Assembly (NCBI GenBank): GCA_029213105.1
Contig: JARGNS010000130.1
Location: forward strand, 384 to 8,677
Direction of reading: 5' to 3'
Origin: Planctomycetota bacterium
Lineage (GTDB): Bacteria; Planctomycetota; PLA2; JAEUHO01
DNA length: 8,294 nt
The notes under the pieces were generated by a model, which worked only from the letters and a program-made list of their open reading frames with translations, was not told the DNA's origin and did not search any database. Each line of letters begins with the position of its first letter. Position 1 is the stretch's first letter. Shown here in pieces: positions 1 through 5,596 of the stretch. The translations under genes were made by a program, and so were the position numbers.

Positions 1-994
1 TGGCCTCCCGCTCGATCAGGGCGCGGTCCGTGCCGACGAGCAGCGCGGCGCCCGCGTCCACGACCTCCGGGCGCTCGGTGACCTCGCGCAACACGAGCAG
101 GGGCTTGCCCAGGGTGGGGGACTCCTCCTGCAGGCCGCCGCTGTCGGAAATCACGAGTTCCGCCCGGTCGAGCAGCCAGGCGAGTTCGCCGTAGTGCACG
201 GGTTCGATCAGCGTCAGGTTCGGTGCGGTCAGATGCGCATGGGCCGGCCCGAGGACGTTCGGGTTCGGATGCACGGGGTAGACGAAGGTGACGTCCGGGT
301 GCGCGAGCGCGATGGCCTGGAGGGCGCCGAAGACCTCGAGCAGGGGGGCGCCGAAGGACTCGCGGCGGTGCGCGGTGATGAGGACGAGGCGCTCGGGCTC
401 CCCGAGGCGAGCGCGCACCGGGAGATCGAGCGTGTCGAGTCGGCCGCGGAGGTCTAGCAGGGCGTCGATCGCCGTATTGCCGGTCACGAGGCGGCGTGCT
501 GCCGGTACGCCCTCGGCGGCGAGAAGGGCATCGGCACCGGGCGTGGGGGGGAAGCAGTGCGTGGCGAGCCGGTCGATGACGACGCGGTTCATCTCCTCGG
601 GGAACGGCGCGTCCAGGCGGCCCGAGCGCAGGCCGGCCTCGACGTGGGCGACGGGGACCTCGCGCTGGAACGCGGCCAGCCCCGAGCCCATGGCGGTGGT
701 CGTGTCGCCCTGGACGACGACGACATCGGCGTCGCAGTCCGCAATGACCCGGTCCATCTGTGCGATCACACGGCTGGTGACCTCGTTGAGGCTCTGGCCG
801 GCCCGCATGAGGTCCAGATCGATGTCCGGGACGAGGTCGAAGAGGGGCAGGACCTGATCGAGCATGTCCCGGTGCTGGGCCGTGGCGCCGACCACGCAGC
901 GGAAGTCCTCGGGGCGGGCCCGCAGGGCCGCCACGACGGGGGCCATCTTGATGGCCTCGGGGCGGGTGCCGAAGGTGACGAGGACGGTCTGCAT
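1..994 (-). CDS. wecB: UDP-N-acetylglucosamine 2-epimerase (non-hydrolysing), C-terminus cut by window edge
   Basis: This enzyme interconverts UDP-GlcNAc and UDP-ManNAc in the cytoplasm, supplying ManNAc-type sugars for surface polysaccharides. About 331 residues are visible; the family is usually about 360-380, so only the last few dozen are missing. The protein opens with the family N-terminus VTFGTRPEAIKMAP (residues 6-19). It then shows QGDTTT (95-100, Asp97), HVEAGLRSG (117-125, Glu119), FPEEMNR (131-137), TAHRRES (207-213, His209), YPVHPNP (239-245) and the UDP-binding DSGGLQEE (284-291). All are conserved in WecB/MnaA. The ATG at 994 was chosen because it gives the standard family start. 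An in-frame ATG at 1033 would add 13 unlike residues, and neither has a clear ribosome-binding site. The gene is divergent from the membrane-protein gene at 1072. The family call is very secure; the exact polysaccharide served is unknown because downstream genes lie outside the window. Confidence 0.95.
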   Translation of the reverse strand, partial: MQTVLVTFGTRPEAIKMAPVVAALRARPEDFRCVVGATAQHRDMLDQVLPLFDLVPDIDLDLMRAGQSLNEVTSRVIAQMDRVIADCDADVVVVQGDTTTAMGSGLAAFQREVPVAHVEAGLRSGRLDAPFPEEMNRVVIDRLATHCFPPTPGADALLAAEGVPAARRLVTGNTAIDALLDLRGRLDTLDLPVRARLGEPERLVLITAHRRESFGAPLLEVFGALQAIALAHPDVTFVYPVHPNPNVLGPAHAHLTAPNLTLIEPVHYGELAWLLDRAELVISDSGGLQEESPTLGKPLLVLREVTERPEVVDAGAALLVGTDRALIEREA

Positions 995-1071
995 GGAGAT
1001 CCGGTGGAGACGTTCCCAGGGGGGCGTCACCATACGGGCCCCGGCTGGTTCTGCCGATATGCTGCCCGCCC

Positions 1072-1824
1072 TTGACCACGCATCCCCTCCCCAGCGGCCA
1101 CCCCGAAGACGATGCCCCCGTGGGGCTCGGCCGGCGTCTCGTGTACTTCTTCGGCCCGTTCGCCGTCACCGCCCTGGTCCTCAGCGTCATCTACCTGATG
1201 ACGGATGCCTGGACGCTGCACGAGGTCTGGATCACGGGCACGGTCAGCCTCCTGGGCGCCGGCACGACCGTCGTGTTCGGCGAGGCGGCCCTGGGCGACA
1301 ACACCTTCGACCTGCAGCTTGACACCTGGCAGCTGGCCTACGTGGTGATGTTCGTCAATGCGGTCAGCGGCTGGTTCTACACCTACAACCTGGACCTCCT
1401 CCAGAAGCTGCCGAAGGTCGGTCCGTGGCTGCGCCGCTCGCGCGTCAACGCGCGCGCGATGTTGGAACACCGGCCCTGGATCCGCCGCTGGGCGGTCGTG
1501 GGGGTCTCGCTCTTCGTGATCACGCCGCTCCCCGGCTCCGGCGCCCTGGGTGGGTCGCTGGTCGGTCGCCTTGTCGGCATCACGAAGCGCGCCACGGTCA
1601 CCGCGGTCGCCGTGGCCGGTGTGGTCGTGTGCTCGGCGTACGCGTTGCTGGCCAATGAACTGAAGGACGCGCTCGATCGACTCGAGCAATACACGCCCTT
1701 CTGGGTGCGCCTCGCGGTGTTCGTGCTCGCCGCCTTCGTCCTCGTCTGGGGCATGGCGAAGCTGGTGCGCTGGTTTGCCACGCATCCCCAGGACGGCGTC
1801 CCCGTCGACGACGAGACGCCCTAG
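1072..1824 (+). CDS. Small multidrug export-type membrane protein (COG2426 / Sm_multidrug_ex-like)
   Basis: Predicted inner-membrane protein of 250 residues with roughly six hydrophobic segments, at about 25-45, 52-72, 87-107, 141-168, 176-195 and 209-230. The strongest family signal is the segment around 145-170, with ITPLPGSGALGGSLVGRLVG. It resembles the PLPGTGAWTGALIA-LLG signature of putative small multidrug export proteins (COG2426/PF06695). A basic cytoplasmic stretch (WLRRSRVNARAML) precedes it, as in that family. The protein is longer than usual members (about 150-180) because of extra N-terminal helices and a C-terminal helix. The family name is historical and transport has rarely been shown, so the substrate is unknown. 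The listed start is TTG at 1072 without a good ribosome-binding site. The in-frame GTG at 1120 (VGLGRRLVYFF), preceded by a purine-rich GAAGACGA, is a credible alternative. The next gene follows after 115 bp, so the two may or may not be co-transcribed. Confidence 0.72.
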   Translation: MTTHPLPSGHPEDDAPVGLGRRLVYFFGPFAVTALVLSVIYLMTDAWTLHEVWITGTVSLLGAGTTVVFGEAALGDNTFDLQLDTWQLAYVVMFVNAVSGWFYTYNLDLLQKLPKVGPWLRRSRVNARAMLEHRPWIRRWAVVGVSLFVITPLPGSGALGGSLVGRLVGITKRATVTAVAVAGVVVCSAYALLANELKDALDRLEQYTPFWVRLAVFVLAAFVLVWGMAKLVRWFATHPQDGVPVDDETP

Positions 1825-1930
1825 TCGCAGCCAGCAGCCCGCCTTGCGCCGTTTTTGCCTCCTGCTGATGCAGCGGTGACCCGCGCCGGACCGCCAAGTG
1901 ACCGGCCGCGTCCATCGTCTCTGCTGACGT

Positions 1931-1935
1931 GGAGG
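1931..1935 (+). promoter_or_regulatory. Ribosome-binding site GGAGG for the secretin-like gene
   Basis: GGAGG lies 4 nt before an ATG at 1940 and 7 nt before a second, adjacent in-frame ATG at 1943. The 7-nt spacing is closer to the usual optimum, so translation may begin at the second Met. The protein would then be 320 rather than 321 residues. Confidence 0.7.
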
Positions 1936-1939
1936 ACCG

Positions 1940-2905
1940 ATGATGCGTGCTGCGATTGCCCTGACATGCCTGGCCCTGCTGCTCTTGAGCGCTCCGGCGG
2001 TCCGTGCGGACGACGAGGCCGCCCGGAAGGGGGCCCCGGCCCCGACCTCCGCCGAGATCGCCGCGCTGATCCTCGACGGCAACGCCGGCGAGCACGCGCT
2101 CGTGGCGGCCTGGCTGGACGGCGCCGACCGTGCCCAGCTCCGAGCGGTGTTCGCGCAGTTGCGCGCGCTCCGAGCGGCGCGCGCCGCGAGGACGGGCACC
2201 GGGATGGCGTCGATCCCCCTGCGCGGCGATGCGCCCCTGCCCGAGCCGATCGTGCCCCCCGAGGGGCCGCTCATCAACGCCGAGGTGCGGATCATCGACT
2301 TGCCGGCCCCCGACGTGGCCGCGTTGCTCGGCAAGCACCGGCCGACGGCCGACCGTGCGCACCACCTGCTGCAGGATGCCGAGGTGAAGCGCCTGATGCG
2401 CGCCATCGAGGAGCATGCGGGGGCCAAGGTCGTGTCCGCCCCGCGCATCACGGTCTACGACAGGCAGAAGGCCAACGTGTCGGTCTTGAACCAGGTCTCG
2501 TTCATCCAGGACTACGACGTGGAGAGCAGCAACGGCGTGCAGGTGGCCGACCCGATCATCGGCGTGCTGCAAGAGGGCATCCTGATCGACTTCACGCCCA
2601 CGTACGACGCCAAGGCCGAGACGATCCGCTTGGCCTTCGAGGGCACGTTCTCCTCGCTGCAGCGGCCGATTCCCGAAAAGGAGTTCGCCATCGCCGGCCT
2701 CGGCGAGAAGGTGACGATCCAGCTGCCGCAGCTCGAGGTGGGCCGCATCCGGCAGACGGTCGATCTCCCCGACGGGGGCTGGGTGATCCTGGGGGGCAAC
2801 ATCACCTTCACCGCCGAGAAGAACGCTGCCCGGACCGAGCGTGTCGCCCTGATCCACCTCACCAAGGTCGAACTCCAGGACGTCGCGCCGCGGCGCGGCA
2901 AGTAG
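1940..2905 (+). CDS. Short exported protein with a secretin-type (type II/III secretion) domain
   Basis: This 321-residue protein starts with a signal peptide (MMRAAIALTCLALLLLSAPA, probable cleavage after VRA at residue 23). An Ala-rich, probably helical segment follows to about residue 85, then a short Pro-rich linker. From about 112 to 292 it resembles the C-terminal secretin domain (PF00263). It opens with INAEVRIIDL, then has KVVSAPRITVYDRQKANVSV (163-182), EGILIDFTPTYD (212-223) and a closing DLPDGGWVILGGN (275-287). The last matches the v-DGqtvvlGGl end of secretins. At this size it lacks the stacked N-domains of true GspD/PilQ channels, and no other secretion gene is present. It may be a stand-alone secretin-fold periplasmic or outer-membrane protein, whose role I cannot assign. 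An MBL hydrolase gene follows 156 bp downstream on the same strand. The domain call is fairly sure; function is unknown. Confidence 0.78.
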   Translation: MMRAAIALTCLALLLLSAPAVRADDEAARKGAPAPTSAEIAALILDGNAGEHALVAAWLDGADRAQLRAVFAQLRALRAARAARTGTGMASIPLRGDAPLPEPIVPPEGPLINAEVRIIDLPAPDVAALLGKHRPTADRAHHLLQDAEVKRLMRAIEEHAGAKVVSAPRITVYDRQKANVSVLNQVSFIQDYDVESSNGVQVADPIIGVLQEGILIDFTPTYDAKAETIRLAFEGTFSSLQRPIPEKEFAIAGLGEKVTIQLPQLEVGRIRQTVDLPDGGWVILGGNITFTAEKNAARTERVALIHLTKVELQDVAPRRGK

Positions 2906-2910
2906 GGCCG

Positions 2911-2929
2911 CACGCCGCGCTCGGGCGTG
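2911..2929 (+). terminator. Possible weak hairpin after the secretin-like gene
   Basis: CACGCC (2911-2916) can pair with GGCGTG (2924-2929) around a 7-nt loop, starting 5 bp after the stop codon. There is no T-run after it, so it is at best a weak or Rho-assisted end. In DNA this GC-rich such a stem could arise by chance. Confidence 0.22.
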
Positions 2930-3061
2930 GCTGCCTGTCGACGACACCACAGGCTCGGGTCCGCTGTCGACGGCCGAGCGGGAGGCCGGCGGCCGCTGAG
3001 AGGCCGGGCCGCTGCGGTTCGTTCTGCCGTGCGCCCCGGCAGCCCGGCAGACTGGCGCGCC

Positions 3062-3703
3062 ATGGCACTCGAGATCACCACCGTCGTCGTCGGCGCGTTC
3101 CAGCAGAACTGCCGCATCGTGAAGGACCCTGTCAGCGGGGATGGCGTCATCGTCGATCCCGGCGACGAAGCGGGGAAGATCCTCGCCGCCGCCGAGGCCA
3201 GTGGGGCGCGCATCACCCACCTGCTCGCCACCCATGCGCACCTCGATCACGTCGGTGCGGTCGCCGAGGTCAAGCGCGCGCTGGACGTGCCCTTCGCCCT
3301 GCACCGCGGCGACTTCCCGCTCCTCGAGCAGCTTCCGGCCCACGGCGCCATGTTCGGTATTCCCGGCCTCGAGGTGCCGAGCGTGGACATCGACCTGGCC
3401 GACGTCGAGAGCATTCCCCTGGGGGATCAGCTGATCGAGGTCGTGGCGACACCCGGGCACACCCCGGGGGGCGTCACGTTCCTCTACGGTCACGAGGGCT
3501 TCTTCGGGGACAGCCTCTTCCGCATGTCGGTCGGACGTACGGATCTCGGCGGTGACGCGGCGGTCTACGCGCGCACGCTGCGCGAGGTGATCCTGGGCCT
3601 GCCCGACGAGACGATCGTCTACTGCGGCCACGGGCCCGATACGACCATCGGGCTCGAGCGTCGCGAGAACCCGTTCCTCAACGGCCAGCTCTCCCTGGGG
3701 TAG
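3062..3703 (+). CDS. MBL-fold metallo-hydrolase, glyoxalase II / YcbL type
   Basis: Predicted cytoplasmic two-metal hydrolase of 213 residues, a normal length for single-domain YcbL-type enzymes. Metal ligands visible in order are the THAHLDH motif (His58, His60, Asp62, His63), His133 in TPGHTPGG, Asp150 in GDSLF and His190 in YCGHGPDTTIG. The N-terminal VGAFQQNCRIV and the closing TIGLERRENPFL are characteristic of the hydroxyacylglutathione-hydrolase-like branch, which acts on thioesters such as S-lactoylglutathione or related acyl-thiols. The substrate cannot be read from sequence, and the short form lacks the C-terminal helical glutathione-binding domain of classical GloB. The ATG at 3062 was chosen because conserved sequence begins right after it. 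The frame is open upstream to 2927, but that extension is low-complexity Arg/Gly. No strong ribosome-binding site is seen. The gene converges on the peroxidase pair, leaving 15 bp between stop codons. Confidence 0.9.
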   Translation: MALEITTVVVGAFQQNCRIVKDPVSGDGVIVDPGDEAGKILAAAEASGARITHLLATHAHLDHVGAVAEVKRALDVPFALHRGDFPLLEQLPAHGAMFGIPGLEVPSVDIDLADVESIPLGDQLIEVVATPGHTPGGVTFLYGHEGFFGDSLFRMSVGRTDLGGDAAVYARTLREVILGLPDETIVYCGHGPDTTIGLERRENPFLNGQLSLG

Positions 3704-3727
3704 GCCCCTGCGCGCGACCTAGCGCGT
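3697..3727. terminator. Possible bidirectional hairpins between convergent genes
   Basis: Two tiny adjacent stems span the 15-bp gap between the convergent stop codons. GGGG (3697-3700) pairs with CCCC (3705-3708), and CGCGC (3711-3715) pairs with GCGCG (3722-3726) around a 6-nt loop. They overlap the ends of both genes and could act on either strand. Neither has a T-tract, so this is a tentative call. Confidence 0.2.
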
Positions 3728-5566
3728 CGGGCGCAGGTCCAGGCGGTACTCCGCACCGGCGGAGACCGCGTAGATCGACTTGCGCCGGCCGCGGCCTTCC
3801 TGCTCGGCGGCGCGTCCGGGGAACGTGAGCTGGATGGAGTTGCCGGCGTCGGTGCGGGCCCAGCCCTCGTACTTCGCCACGCGGCCGCCGTCGATCTCGC
3901 CGACGCCACCCACGCGCCGGAACTTGGTGCGTGCACGGGGATGGCCCACCAGGGGCACGTGCTTGGGGTGCACGCCGATGAGCTGCTCCGGCGGGCTCTC
4001 GCGCTTGCCGAAGGTGACGACGAACGTCATGCGCCCGGCCACGCCGACGCGGATCTTGCAGTCCTTGCAGCTGTCCGGGACGAGGGCGCCATCCAGGGGC
4101 GGGACGCCCTCCGGGAGCACGATGCGCATGTGCGTGCGCTCGCCCGGCGAGTACCGGACCTGGCCGAGGCCGTTGGTGACCAGCTCGAGGGCACCGTCGC
4201 TTGTCTTGTGCTTGGACGGCACGGCGTCGCCGACGGGCACGAGCTTGACGGCCATCTTCTTCAGCGGCTCGCCGGTGGCATCGAGGAACGTCAGGCGTGT
4301 CTTGTGGACGCGCTTGGCCCAGGCCTTCGTCGCCGCGCCCGGGCGGGTGTCGCCGCTGAGGGCCTCGAGAAACGCCACGAGATCCTTCGCGTCCTGGTCG
4401 CTGCAGTCGAAGGTCTTGAGCTTGTCGCTCTTGTGCTCGTCGGGGCCGCAGCCATCGGCGTAGTACCGCACGACGGCGTCGAGCGTGTCGAAGCGGCCGT
4501 TGTGCATGAACGGGCCGCGCTTGGCCACGTCCCGCAGCGTGGGGGTCTTGAACGTGCGCTTGTCAGCGGACTTGCCGGTGCGTGCGCCGCGGCCCTGGTC
4601 GCTCATGTCGAGCAGGTGCGTGCGCAGGTCGTCGTCCCGGCCCTTGAGGGCCTTGCGCATGAGGCGCAGCCGCAGGGCCTCTTCCGTGTCGCCATCCATC
4701 GGGATCGTCGTGAGCTGGTGGTGCGACACGCCCGTGTTGTGGAACGCGAAGTCCGTGAAGAAGGGACGCTCGCCCTCACTCGTGTGGCACTGGTTGCAGC
4801 CGGCCCGCCCGTTGAAGAGCGCCAGGCCGCGCTTGGCACTCGCCGAGAGCGCGTCGAGGTTGCCGGCGAGGTAGCGGTCGATGGGGGCGGTCGTGCTCTC
4901 GATGGAGTGGGTGAACGCCGCGATGGCCTGGGCGATCGTGCCGAGGTTGATGTCCTGCGTGCCGAAGGCGGCCTTGAAGGCGCCGGCGTAGCGGCCGGAC
5001 TCCAGGAGGCGCGTCGGCACCAGGACGCTGGCCTGCGGCGGCACCGGCACCGTCTTGAGCAGCGGGCGTCGCTCCCCCGGCGTGATGGGCGTCGGCGGCG
5101 CGGGGCGCTTGCTGCGCCGCGTGACCGGCCCGCGCGGCGGGAAGGGCATGTGCCCGCCGTAGCCGGAGCCCGGCGTGCGGCCGCGGGGGTCGGTGCCGAG
5201 GCGTGCCACCACCAGGTGCTCCACCGAGCTGAACTCACCGTCCCAGTGGGCGTTGGCGTGGTACGCGGCATCGAGGAGGGGCTGGCTGTGGCGGCGCGTG
5301 TCGCCGACGTCGTCCGCGCTGACCCGCGCCGGATCGGACCAGCCGTGGTCCGGACTGTGGCACGACGCGCAGCTGCGTGCGCCCGACGGGCTGGCCGCGG
5401 GATCGCAGAACAGGCGCCGGCCGAGCTCGACGCGCGCGTGCTCGCGCGGGCTGAGCTTGCGGGTCCTGGCCCTCACCTGCGGGTCGCCCGCATCGGCGAC
5501 CTCGGCTTCGAGGAAGGCCGGCAGCACGAGCAAGGCCACCGCGGTGGCGAGCAGGACATGGCGCAT
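3719..5566 (-). CDS. Di-heme cytochrome c peroxidase/MauG-family protein with extra C-terminal domain (downstream paralog)
   Basis: Exported protein of 615 residues, much longer than classical bacterial cytochrome c peroxidases (about 320-380). A hydrophobic signal sequence (residues 4-19) is followed by the family start VELGRRLFCDP. Haem site 1 is CASCH (66-70) and haem site 2 is CNQCH (257-261). HWDGEFSSVEHLV (107-119), FHNTGV (275-280), KTPTLRDV (340-347) and FMHNG (353-357, probable Met axial ligand) follow the CCP/MauG pattern. These enzymes reduce H2O2 or carry out high-valent haem oxidations in the periplasm. Residues 130-175 form a Pro/Arg-rich insertion where I see no equivalent of the usual catalytic-Glu segment. 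Residues from about 415 are a probable beta-rich region I do not recognise, including CKDC (500-503). Cys373 and Cys388 may pair. It lies 30 bp after its paralog, so one operon is likely. The actual substrate is unknown. Confidence 0.88.
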   Translation of the reverse strand: MRHVLLATAVALLVLPAFLEAEVADAGDPQVRARTRKLSPREHARVELGRRLFCDPAASPSGARSCASCHSPDHGWSDPARVSADDVGDTRRHSQPLLDAAYHANAHWDGEFSSVEHLVVARLGTDPRGRTPGSGYGGHMPFPPRGPVTRRSKRPAPPTPITPGERRPLLKTVPVPPQASVLVPTRLLESGRYAGAFKAAFGTQDINLGTIAQAIAAFTHSIESTTAPIDRYLAGNLDALSASAKRGLALFNGRAGCNQCHTSEGERPFFTDFAFHNTGVSHHQLTTIPMDGDTEEALRLRLMRKALKGRDDDLRTHLLDMSDQGRGARTGKSADKRTFKTPTLRDVAKRGPFMHNGRFDTLDAVVRYYADGCGPDEHKSDKLKTFDCSDQDAKDLVAFLEALSGDTRPGAATKAWAKRVHKTRLTFLDATGEPLKKMAVKLVPVGDAVPSKHKTSDGALELVTNGLGQVRYSPGERTHMRIVLPEGVPPLDGALVPDSCKDCKIRVGVAGRMTFVVTFGKRESPPEQLIGVHPKHVPLVGHPRARTKFRRVGGVGEIDGGRVAKYEGWARTDAGNSIQLTFPGRAAEQEGRGRRKSIYAVSAGAEYRLDLRPTR

Positions 5567-5570
5567 GGGC

Positions 5571-5575
5571 CCTCC
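5571..5575 (-). promoter_or_regulatory. Ribosome-binding site GGAGG for the downstream peroxidase gene
   Basis: On the minus strand GGAGG sits 4 nt before the ATG at 5566, inside the 30-bp gap to the upstream paralog. It supports this start and independent re-initiation of translation within a shared transcript. Confidence 0.7.
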
Positions 5576-5596
5576 GGGGGGGTAGGTCTCGAGCGG

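Noticed and set aside
288..857. Plus-strand frames opposite the epimerase gene.
   Set aside because: The minus strand here encodes every WecB hallmark motif, so the plus-strand frames are shadows.
1795..1856. A stem GGCGTC/GACGCC (1795-1800 with 1815-1820) at the end of the membrane-protein gene and a T-run at 1852-1856, as a possible terminator.
   Set aside because: The stem lies inside the coding sequence with a 14-nt loop, and the T-run is over 30 nt away, so it does not have intrinsic terminator form.
1027..2451. A 474-codon minus-strand frame opposite the membrane-protein gene.
   Set aside because: It overlaps two supported plus-strand genes, is Arg/Ala-rich, and contains no recognisable family feature.
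1598..3631. A 677-codon minus-strand frame across the secretin-like and MBL hydrolase genes.
   Set aside because: Antisense to genes with clear catalytic or domain motifs. Its translation is low-complexity Arg/Gly/Asp-rich sequence with no motif.
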